Origin: Clytia hemisphaerica
Taxonomy: Eukaryota; Cnidaria; Hydrozoa; Leptothecata; Clytiidae
Direction of reading: 5' to 3'
Assembly: GCA_902728285.1 (NCBI GenBank)
Contig: CACVBU010000050.1
Location: 3,558,919-3,622,918, forward strand
Length of the DNA stretch: 64,000 bases
Positions 34,901 to 46,900 of the stretch are shown here, in pieces; within the stretch, counting starts at the first letter, position 1; the number at the start of each line of letters is the position of its first letter. A program made the translations under genes and the position numbers. The notes beneath the pieces are model-generated. The model saw nothing but the letters and a program-made list of their open reading frames with translations. It was not told the origin of the DNA and ran no database searches.

Positions 34901-37900
34901 TGGTTAAATAGGTTTAAAAGTGAAAATCCGGGGGTTATGTCGAAAAATACATTTTTTGCAATAACTTTACTTCTATTAATGCTATAACATTGAAACTTGG
35001 CACGAAGGTTCTCAAGACAAAGTTTTAATTTTTTATCAATTTTTTTTTTCAAAATTCTCGTTTGCCGTACGAATGAATCGAAAATATCCTGTATGCCGGA
35101 GAGCTGGCAGATTGTCACTCTCCGTGGACTTTGAACTTTCGAATTGTAAACAAACACGCGCTCGACAAGTCTGTCTCGATAATTCGAATACCAATAAACT
35201 TTGAGCCAAAAAAGACAGCAGAGCGCGGTTGAAAATGTTAATTTTTATTAACAAAGAATATGTAAAAAAGGTTGAAATTTCATATTATCTTTGTCTTAAT
35301 GCCGGGGAGGACAGCTAAAGCCCTCAAAAGTGGCTTTTTCCCAGAAAAAACTGAATAATTTTTTGTAGGATTTGATTGGGTCAATGAGACAAAAAAAACA
35401 AACAGCGCTGATCTCTTCCAGTTCCAAAAATGTATAACATCATGGGGGTTTGAGGACGCGCTCACCTGTCTAAATCCAATTTTCTGTTGGTAGGTCGTCT
35501 GCCATTCAAAATTTTACAAAATTGCTCATATTTTCATAAAAAATAAAGTTATGGCCACCAAACTTTTACAGGACATTTATTTAATGATAAGAATGCTTCT
35601 AAAACTTATCCCATGGTTATAGGTGGTCTAAAACCTAAAAACAACATTTTGGTCGATTCCAACCATTTTACCCCCGTCTTTCGCGGTCCCTATCAATGGT
35701 TAATAGAACTCCCAAAAAAATTCAAAAGTTGACTAGAATAAGGGGCACAAAAATAAAAAACCGCTTGTTTTAAATTTTGGCCCTGAAAGCAAAATTTTCA
35801 TGGTATAATAACTTAAAAGAACCCCTAAAAAGAGAAAGTTAGTCAGCATAAGATACAAAAACTAGAGTGAGTAGCAACAAGTTTCGATCTTTTTGGGGAA
35901 GGACAAGCACCTTCTTGAACCCCTGGTAGATGAACAACACTCCTCTTGCTTTTGCTTTTCGCAATTTAATAATGATGGTCGTTTCCGGCTGATGAGAAAA
36001 TAAAGAGCAAATCATGCAAGAGCGCAAATCAAAACGAAGCGCCGTAGGCGAAAAAAATCAACATTGTATTTTCTAAAGGGCGCTAAACGATCGTTAGATA
36101 ATGAAAGGGCACTAAATCGCTCAATTAAACATCGACGGAATTTTGACGCCCACTTGAATAGCTCTTTTGGCGCCCCTCTCAGTTCTGTCTGGGGTGTGCT
36201 GCACACCCTGCACCCCCTGTCAGGCCGCCACTGACCTGACCGAATGATGGAAAGGTGCCCAGTGGTAAAGCTTCAAATCAGTTCGCTAAAGGACAGAATA
36301 AAGTAAAACAGGGCCAAATTTGGAGGTTCTTGGATCACTCGTTGACTAAAAATAGTCTAAAAACGGTCAAAATCTCAAAAAAGTGTACTTTTGTCAAATT
36401 TTTGCATTTTTTGGCTTTTTGGCTTAAAATCTCGCTGGAAAGACTCACTTTTGCATCTCTTTTTGCTTGACCATGAGGCACAATCCAATTTCTACGAGTT
36501 AGACCAAAAATGACGATTTCTAACTCAAACTGAACTCAAACTTTTGTCAAAAAATATACTTGACATGGGCACAGAAAGGATTATATTAAATTCTATTTAC
36601 AAAAAGTATGCACTAGTTCTTATTTTTCGTTTATTTCTCAACTTGTTTTTCAACTCTCATTATATGGCAGTACTTTCGATATATATCTGAAGTCTGTCTT
36701 TTTTTCTACTAGCTTTAAAAATATTTAAAAATATTTGAATCTTGCTGATTTAAAACCTGTTGAATCTGTTTTTTTTGTATCTTTCTTAAATCATAGTCAT
36801 TATAAAAACTCTGGTCTGTCAATGTATTGTTTTAGTTTATTCTGTCAAATTTTCCTTTGTTATAAATAAAAGGCAAGTTGCGATTTGCATACTTTTTGAT
36901 CACGTTACCAAATTCTCCCCTTAGGATTGGTCTAATTTCTAATCACATGATAAAAAAGTATGCAAAACAAGTCAATTTGCGCACGCAAGCTCTAACCTGT
37001 TAACAAAAGAAGGAAACAAAAGCTTTCCAGAGCTGAGTTTTTCATATTGATTATTCTATACCCCCAAAGAGAAGTATTCTGGAAAGTCTTCTTGGGTTTA
37101 ATGATAGTAGACATAAGTCAAGTTGAAGAAGGCTGTCAAACATTACATTTCTATCATCGGAGAAATCAGAGCAATGCATCAGAAACTGCTGTGTAGTAGA
37201 GTTATTTCGACAGTTATAAAAAGGATCAACTGTGTCTGCAAAATTTTGTTTGGATTTATGTTCCCGAAGATGACGGATGAGGCTATTCAGCTCACTGATA
37301 CGAAAAGGAAAAAAAGGAAGCACGATATCGTTCGGTTCGACAAAAAGGTGGCACAAAAGGAGGTCTAATCCTTCGTCTTTCACCAGCATCCTCATCTTTA
37401 TCAACTTCCTCCCCCTCTTGGGAGGGTGGGGGGTACTAGGGTTGCGAGCTGACCACCCGACTTTTAACCATCGGACCCTTACCGGGGCTAAAAAGGAGAA
37501 AACAAAGGAAAATTTTGTGAATTTTACGACCCTTACCGGGACAAATTTGACCAATTTTGACCAAATTTTGATCTTTCTGGGGGTAATAAGTTGAAATTTT
37601 CCCATTTCTCATACCCTTAGTTGATTTTTTCGACCCTTAGCAGGACTTTGGAAATCCGGAAAAGGTACCCTTAAGGGCGGCACATACCGTACCCTCCATT
37701 TGCCTAAGTACCCCCCGGATGTGGTCTTACATGGGCTTTGTAAATAGTGAGAAGCAAGACCCTGGGGAGGAATTCGCAAAGCCGGTTGATGAGACCAATA
37801 CCTTGATTGGCTTGTTTAATTTTTTCATCAAGATGACGAACAAAGGCTAAATTTTGATCAAGTATGAAACCAAGATGCTTTTGATGATCTTGAACCTAAA

Positions 37901-40900
37901 TGGGTAAGTTGTTTAATGTAATTACTGGAGGATCTAGTAGGTTTACCCTCTGTAAAGTAGACTTCAACCGTCTGTTTAGAAGGATCAGGGTTGAAGGACA
38001 TCTTCTATTGATGAGCCAACTCATTTATCCTCTGCAAGTCACTGTTCAGTTCTTGAGAACAGTGAATCTGATCAAGAATTTGGCTTTTTGGTTTAAAATC
38101 TCGCTGGGAAGAATGTTCTTTGACGGTTTGTTTGGGAAAGCTTATTCCAGGTCGAATAACTGAACTTTTGGCATATACATTTTTTCAAAACTCACAAAAG
38201 GAGGAAGTGTCTGGAGGCATACTAAAAAAGATATAAACACCAAAAAGTCTCAAAGGTTCGAAACAATTAGCATCAAATACAAATAACTATGAGGGGAATT
38301 GAAAAATTATTGGAATATTGGAATACGAGTTCTATCGATGAAAGAAATATAATTTTCAAATGCATTGTTAATCTAGGAGGAAGTGCCCTGATGCCATGAA
38401 AAAGAACAAAAAACTGTTAAAATACCAGATAATAGTTTTGAAAGGATTATAGCACCAAATACAAGCAACTATGAAGGGAATTAGAAAATTACTGGAAAAT
38501 ATTGGAATACTACATGAATGAAAAGAATATTATAATAATACGACTGATTCCCTAATCACAACCAAAAAAGAAAAACTTCCTCGTCTTAAAAGGTATAAAT
38601 AGTTGGCAGAATTTCCAGAAAATCATCATCTTTCAAATTCATCATTTGACAAGAATAAAACAAAGCAACATCAGAATGAAGATTTGGAAAGTTTTATTAC
38701 TTCTTTCTTTCTTGGCTGTCACAGTTTACTGTAAGTACTTTGAATTTGTTACTGAAACTGATTGTATAAGAAATAATTTCTCATTACTGAAAAGCGGGCG
38801 GGTAAAAGGACGTTTTGAAATAGCGTGGGAATCAAGTCTGCAAAATCGAATCATGAAAGCAAAATGATTGATCTTGTTTTGATTTTACTGAAGAGCATGA
38901 TGATTTTAAAAATAATCCTGTTACTCCTTCTTAAAACACAAGGTGAAGAGAGCCAAGAAGTGGAAGAAATTCAAGATGAGCCGATGGAAGTTCAAGATGA
39001 ACCAATGACAGCTCAAGAAGATGAAGTTGAGGAAGTTGAAGAAGATGAAATCTATGGAGAAGAAGAAGACATTGAAGAAATTGAAGAAAATGGTGAGAAA
39101 AAATTCTTGTTCAGTTTAAAATTTCATCCTTTTTTCTTCAAAAATAATGTATAAATACACAAAGAATGAAATCTGTTTTACTTTCGACGTCTATTTCATA
39201 CGATTTTTAGTCGATTTGAGTATCCAAAACCGAAAGGGCATAATTAGCATAAAAAGTTGTCAGTAAAATTAGTCAATATAGCTGTTCCTTAACCATCTTT
39301 TCACTAATTTAGACGCTGCCAAAAAACCACCTAAACCTAAGAAGGCGGTCAAAACCAAAGTTTACGTGGAAAAAAACAAGAATGCTGGAGAATGCAAACA
39401 AGTTCATGTCAAACGTACCAAACACTGTTTCGTCAAGAAAGTTTGCGTCCACAAAGTCAACTACAAATGTAAGAAATTGCGAATCCAAAAATTCTGCAAA
39501 TTTACTTTCAAGAAAAAATGCAAAGTCTGCTCCCGATTCTATTTCAAAACATGCACTAAGAAGCAAGGGTCGCCTACATTATCATGCAAAAAGGGACCAT
39601 TACAACCCCGACAATGTGCAAGGAAAATCGTTGGTCATGGATCTGTTTTGAAAGTAGTCGACACAAAACACCAAGCTGTATAATTACAACAATGACATCG
39701 AAAGGAGGTTTTTCCATTTTGTAAATTATTATTTCTAGGTTACTAGGTGCAGGGTTCAACTATTTACTATGATTATCTTTGTACAATCACTTATGATTTT
39801 AAATACATCGCGTGCTATCAGGGAGAAAGTTATCATTGTGTCCTATTGTGTACCTTTTGCTTTGCTTCGATTAAGCTTAGCGAATTTTAAGAAAAATAAG
39901 AAGACCTTTTGAGAGACAGACATTCTAATCGAAAAAGTTCTTTATATCCCTTTAAGTGCCACGGTCTTTTTTTCTAAGTTTTTTAAGAAGATCGCTAGTT
40001 TAAACTTTAAAGGCTTATATCTCTGGATCTAGAAGGAGTTAGAAGCTCGTTCATAGCTCATTGGATAGCTTAGAGTCGCTGCGCGGACCTGACTGAATGA
40101 TGGAAAGGTGCCCAGTGGTAAAGTTTCAAATCAGTTCACTAAAGGACAGAATAAAACAAGTGATATGGACCTACCTGGTTATGAATTTAACACATATATA
40201 ATTGATATCTACGTGAGCATGACGTGAGCATGACCGTTAGACAGTCATTCAGAACACAAATAGTGACGGTCTATTAAAATTAGTTGTTTGTTTCTTATAG
40301 GAAAACGTTCAGAAACCAAAATTTCATGCTCTTGAAATATTCTTTCATATTCAAGACTTCGTGAGCAAAAAAAACATCTATCTCATCAAAAAATTGAGTA
40401 GTTTGGCTAAGAACATTGATGTATGCTTATTAATAGTGATTCTTATAGATAAAGATGCGTTTTTTGAGATGAAAAATTCTTTTTTTACAGATATCTGCTT
40501 GAGCCATCTTTTACCAATGATGGTACCCTACTTTCATGCAAAAAAGCAGAAAAAACAATGATCCAATATTTCATTAAGTCCAAAAAACCCTTTTTTTAGC
40601 TGTTTTTTTGGCCCAAATTTGCCCAAAAACATTTTTTTTCGAAAATCGGGCACCGTCACATTCGAGGGTTTATAGTTATGAATCTTTGTGCAAAAAATCA
40701 TAAAGAATGAAAGAGCCAATCTCGAGAAAAGCTAATACCTAATGTGCTTATAAAAAATATCGAATTTGGCCAGTTTTTCTATAAAAACACGCCAAGCAAC
40801 CAAAATTTGATGTCTAGACACACATATTCTTCAAAAGTAAGCCCTCATGAGCAAAGAAAATATCTATCTCATAAAAGAATTGAGTAATTTGACTAGGAAC

Positions 40901-43900
40901 ATTGATGTATGCTTATCAATCCTCTCGTCTTGGCAACTCTTTAAATGATCCAAACATAAGAAGTAAGAAATACTGGTCTATTCTGAAGCAGTTTCTGAAC
41001 GAACGTAAAACCCCGAAAATTCCACCTATTCGAAATGAAAGAAAAGTCCTTGTAAGCGATGTTTCTGAGAAGGCCGATATTTTCAACTCTTTTTTCTCAA
41101 ACCAATGCTCACTTATCGATACTGGCGGTGCTTTGCCACCTGAACAATTTCTTACTAACTCTAGACTCAATAATCTTGTATTTGAAGAAGAAAAAATCGA
41201 GTCTATTATTAATTCTTTGAATGTTAACAAGGCCCATGGGTGGGATACTATTTCTACTCGTATGGTCAGAATCTGTGGTAAGTCTCCAGTAAAACCTTTG
41301 CTTAGTATATTCAATCTTTCTATCAACTCTGGCATCTTCCCATCACAGTGGAAGAAAGGTAACGTGGTTCCTGTCTATAAAAAGGGAGACAGGAGCATAG
41401 CCAAAAACTACAGACCAGTGTCTCTTCTTCCTGTGTTTGGAAAAATATATGAAAAGTGTATTTATGATACACTTTACAGGTATTTTGAAATTATATATTA
41501 GGTATTTTGGTGTAGACATTTCAAAGGCATTCGATCGGGTGTGGCACGATGGCTTAATCTTTAAACTCAAATCTTATGGGGTAACTGGACCGTTGCTTTC
41601 CTTAATTCGCAGCTTTCTTGACGATAAGCATCAGAGAGTTGTGTTGAATGGGAAAACATCTGAGTGGAAGCAAATCAATGCAGGGTTACCTCAAGGCTAA
41701 ATTCTTGGTCCATTGTTCTTCTTAATTTATATTAATGATCTTCCAAAAAACCTTGAGTCAAAACCCAAGATTTTTGCTGACGATACCTCTTTATTCTCTC
41801 TTGATCAACTCTTGAGCCTTGATGTACTTAACAGAGATCTCTCCAGGATAACTGATTGGGCTCATCAATGGAAGATGTCTTTTAACCCTGACCCATCTAA
41901 GCAAGCTGTTGAAGTCTATTTTACCTGTAGACTCACTCCTCCTAATGCTCCAGTAATATCTTTTAATAATTCTAATATCGCGACCAGTGAGTACCAGAAA
42001 CATCTTGGTCTAATCTTAGATTCAAAACTTTCTTTTGATCGCCATCTAGATGAGAAGATACAAAAGGCCAATAAAGGAATTGGTCTTATTAACCGACTTC
42101 GCAAGCATGTGCCTAGGAGATCTCTATTAACCATTTATAAATCTTTCATTAGGCCTCATCTTGATTATGGTGATATCGTATATTATGACCGTCCAGGAAA
42201 TGCTACCTTTGTACCTAACGAACTGAGCGTTTCCGTAACACTTTTTTTCCTTACTGCATATCTCAGTGGAATGTTCTGGGAGGTAATATACAAGATCTAC
42301 CTTCAATTAAAACTTTCAAAAAAGCAATCTGTAAATTTTTGAGACCCAAGCAATCTCATGTTTTTGATGTTCCTGACATTGAAGGAGTGATCTTTCTTAA
42401 TCGACTTCGGGTTTCAGCCATCTCAACGAGCATAAATTTAGACATGGATCCGCGACACTTTAGACCCTTTCTGTGGTTGCCAAACTAACTCTGTTGAAAA
42501 CACTCAGCACTTTATCCTGCACTGCTCTATATATTCCAATGCAAGACAATCTTTGTTCGACAAACTTCAGACCCTAAGCATTGTTTTTCATCCACTTAGT
42601 CCTCCTTTTTTCTGTCGGCTTTCATTATATGGGGATGAAAGTTTGACTTCAAATCTAAATAAATCTATTCTTTGTTCTGTTGTTGAATTTCTTAACGAAA
42701 CTGGAAGGTTTAGCGGTGCTTTATTTTAGGCTTTTACCTAACAATGGGCCATTCCATTTTATATCCATACAGGGGGGTGGACAAACATTTCCAAAGGGTA
42801 ATCCGATAACAATTTCCAGGAGGTATTTTTTCATTTTTCCAAGGGGGTAAAAAGTTATTCTCAAATATCCAGGGGATAAAGGACTGATTTTAGTTCGTCC
42901 ACCCTCACTTTAAGGTATGAAAAGAACTTTTCCATAAGGGTATTTTTGGAAATTTTACCATTTTCCAGGGGGTATCCACACATTTTCAATAATTTTTTTT
43001 TGACTTGAAAAGGTTCGTCCACCCCCTTGTATGGTTTTTTAATGGAACAGCCCAATTGTAGCTTCCTTCTCCAAGATTTTTTAATTTTTTATTTACTTAT
43101 TTATTTATTTTTCTTTCTTTCTTTTACATAGTCTAGTACCTCTGGCGATATAACGTTAGTTCCTAGCGGGTGAGGGACTATATTTTATGTTTAAGTAATG
43201 TTTTGCAATATATGTTCGTAGTGTCTAAAAGTCCAAAATATTTGAAACGATTAGCATCAAATACAAATAACTATGAGGGGAATTGAAAAATTATTGGAAT
43301 ATTGGAATACGAGTTCTATCGATGAAAGAAATATAATTTTCAAATGCATTGTTAATCTAGGAGGAAGTGCCCTGATGCCATGAAAAAGAACAAAAAACTG
43401 TTTAAATACCAGATAATATTTTGAAAGGATAATAGCACCGAATACAAATAACTAAGAAGGGAATTAGAAAATTACTGGAAAATATTGGAATAAATGAAAA
43501 GAATATTATAATAATACGACTGATTCCCTAATCACAACCAAAAAAGAAAAACTTCCTCGTCTTAAAAGGTATAAATAGTTGGCAGAATTTCCAGAAAATC
43601 ATCAACTTTCAAATTCATCATTTGACAAGAAGAAAACAAAGCAACATCAGAATGAAGATTTGGAAAGTTTTATTACTTCTATCTTTCTTGGCTGCCACAG
43701 TTTACTGTAAGTACTTTGAATTTGTTACTGAAACTGATTGTATAAGAAATAATTTCTCATTACTGAAAAGCGGGCGGGTAAAAGGACGTTTTGAAATAGC
43801 CTGGGAATCAAGTCTGCGAAATCATCATGAAAGAAAAATGATTGATCTTGTTTTGATTTTACTGAAGAGCATGATGATTTAAAAAATAATCCTGTTACTC

Positions 43901-46900
43901 CTTCTTAAAACACAAGGTGAAGAGAGCCAAGAAGTGGAAGAAATTCAAGATGAGCCAATGGAAATTCAAGCTGAACCAATGACAGCTCTAGAAGATGAAG
44001 TTGAGGAAGATGAAATCGAAGGAATTCAAGACTATGAAGAAGAAGAAGACATTGACGAAACTGAAGAAAATGGTGAGAATAAAATATTGTTCAGTTTAAA
44101 ATTTCATCCTTTTTTCTTCAGAAATAATGTATAAATACACAAAGAATGAAATCTGTTGTACTTTCGACGTCTATTTCATACGATTTTTAGTCGATTTGAG
44201 TATCCATAACCGAAAGGGCATAATTAGCATAAAGTTGTCAGTAAAATTAGTCAATAGCTGATATTTAACCATCTTTTCACTAATTTAGACGCTGCCAAAA
44301 AACCACCTAAACCTAAGAAGGCGGTCAAAACCAAAGTTTACGTGGAAAAAAACAAGAATGCTGGAGAATGCAAACAAGTTCATGTCAAACGTACCAAACA
44401 CTGTTTCGTCAAGAAAGTTTGCGTCCACAAAGTCAACTACAAATGTAAGAAATTGCGAATCCAAAAATTCTGCAAATTTACTTTCAAGAAAGAATGCAAA
44501 GTCTGCTCCCGATTCTATTTCAAAACATGCACTAAGAAGCAAGGGTCGCCTACGTTATCATGCAAAAAGGGACCATTACAACCCCGACAATGTGCAAGGA
44601 AAATCGTTGGTCATGGATCTGTTTTGAAAGTCGTCGACACAAAACACCAAGCTGTATAATTACAACAATTACAACAGGTTTTTCCATTTTGTAAATTATT
44701 ATTTCTAGGTTACTAGGTGCAGGGTCCAACTATTTACTATGATTATCTTTGTACAACCACTTCTGATTTTAAATACATCGCGTGCTATCAGGGAGAAAGT
44801 TATTATTGTGTCCTATTGTGTACCTTTTGCTTTGCTTCGATTAAGCTTAGCGAATTTTAAGAAAAATAAGAAGACCTTTTGAGATACAGACATTCCAATC
44901 GAAAAAGTTCTTTAAATCCCTTTAAGTGCCACGGTCTTTTTTTCTAAGTTTTTTAAGAAGATCGCTAGTTTAAACTTTAGAGGCTTATATCTCTAGATCT
45001 AGAAGGAGTTAGAAGCTCGTTCATAGCTCGTTGGATAGCTTAGAGTCGCTGCGCGGACCTGACTGAATGATGGAAAGGTGCCCAGGGGTAAAGTTTCAAA
45101 TCAATTCACTAAAGGACAGAATAAAATGAAACAGGGCCATATTTGGAGGTTCTTGGATCACTCGTTGACCAAAAATGGTCAAATGGTTGCATTTTGACTT
45201 TTTGGCTTAAAATCTGGCTGGAAAGACTCACTTTTGAATTTTTTTTTTGCTTGACCATGAAGCACAATCCAATGTCTACGGGTTAGACCAAAAATGACGA
45301 TTTCTAACTCAAACTGGACTCAAAGTGGACTTAAAAAATATACTTGACATGGGCACGGAGAGGGTTATATTAAATTCTATTTACAATAAGTATGCACTTG
45401 TTCTTATTTTGCGTTTATTTGTTTTTCAACTCTTAAATGGCAGTATTTTCGATATATCTTAAGTCTGTCTATTTTCTACTAGCTTTAAAAATATTTTAAA
45501 ATATTTTAACCTTGCTGATTCAAAATCTGTTTTCAAATTTTTTATATCTTTCTTAAACCATAGTCATTATAAAATCTCTTGTCTGTCAATGTATTGTTTT
45601 AGCTTTTTTGTCAAATTTTTCTTTGTTATAAATAAAGGCAAGCTGCGATTTGCATACTTTTTGATCAAGTTACCAAATTATCCCCTTAGGATTGGTCTAA
45701 TTTCTAATCACATGATCAAAAAAATGCAAAACAAATCGATATGTGGACGAAAGCTCTAACCTGTTAACAAAAGAAGGAAACAAAAGCTTTCCAGAGCGGA
45801 GTTTTTTATATTGATTATGCCTAAACAAAGGCAACAGCACATCACTTTGAAGTAGGGCTGTAGCACAAAGGCTGAATTAAATTCGGCAGACTTATTAAAA
45901 TACGATAAAAAGCAAACTTTCATAGAAATGCTCAGTTTAGCCACTGCATTCAATCTATCGTTCGAGTAACAATTTTAATATTTCGAAGCGTCTTACCTCG
46001 ACAAATTTCTTGAGAACTGCAACACAAATCTCCTCCTAAAACAAATTGAAAATAATCGTATCAATCGATGAGTTATTCCATCACAAACTGCGAGTTTATG
46101 CACCATTTTTAATCAAGTGACATCACGTGAACCTTGAAATTTTCAAATCGTCACAGTGTCGAAATTCTTCAACAGTGAAAAGCAAGGTTTCTGCTGCGGT
46201 CTACTTTTTAGATGGTGCATTACTTTGCTTCACTTGCCATGGCCTTGGAAAGAGTAGATCTATCTAGTGTTTTTAAGAATATCTGAGCATTTAACATCAT
46301 TTGACCTTGGTAAACTCGATCCCAGTCTACTTAGCGAGTTGGGGTGATAAGTTTTTAGCAATTTAGCTGACTTTTTCTAAAACTAAAGCTTTTTGTTCCT
46401 CAAATTGACCAATAGCAAAAATAGCGCCTTTTGTCAAGAAAATTGTTGCATGTAATATGTATTCTTTTCTCTCGGGAAATTGAGGAAAAAATATATTTTT
46501 AAAGAATTCTTTTACATTATAATATATATTTTTTCGTAGGGTTTGAAAACCTCGTAGACAGGTACCCTGATGAAAAAGTCATTTTCAAGGAATCATTGGG
46601 AAAACTACAAAAACCAATTTCCGAAACTGTTTCCAATCAAAAAAGGAATTAATGACATCAAAACAGTTTGATAGACATAGTAGTTTAAAATTTAAACTGA
46701 ATCTTTTTAAAAAAATAACTTTTTGACAATGGGAGACTTTTGAAAAAAGATATTTGAAATCATAGAGTCCTTTTAGAGAGTCTTTACCTTATTTTTCTTT
46801 AAAGAAATAGATAGGCGCCAGGGAGTCTCTCTTGATATGGAAGTCAGCGAATACTATTTCTTAGTTTGGTCTAGTCAAGAAAGCTTTTAAAACCTAAATT

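Larger units (their letters stand above)
32300..37048. repeat. Family-B duplication unit 1, interrupted by a hAT-like insertion
   Basis: The unit begins in GTTTGTTTGGGAAAGC-type sequence and carries the upstream repeats, one cysteine-rich gene, and downstream DNA to 34241. After a mobile-element insertion it resumes at 36242. It matches 38109-40157 and 43235-45815. The near-identity of introns and flanks points to recent duplication. Confidence 0.8.
38109..40157. repeat. Family-B duplication unit 2
   Basis: Matches unit 1 from its upstream repeats to AAAGGACAGAATAAA. The hAT-like insertion of unit 1 is absent at about 40094. Its left border is a LINE fragment, and its right border is a TGGACCTACC element. 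Confidence 0.8.
43235..45815. repeat. Family-B duplication unit 3
   Basis: Matches units 1 and 2. It includes the downstream DNA that unit 1 has after its hAT insertion (45061-45815 against 36242-37048). Small indels are scattered throughout, and the empty hAT site is at about 45064. Confidence 0.8.

Noticed and set aside
37051..37605. 184-residue minus-strand protein at 37051-37605
   Set aside because: Its C-terminal part is a LINE tail, and the N-terminal part is non-coding DNA that happens to stay open.
40361..40719. Small plus- and minus-strand frames at 40361-40719
   Set aside because: They lie in a TGGACCTACC-type mobile element, and the matching region at 52468 does not preserve the protein.
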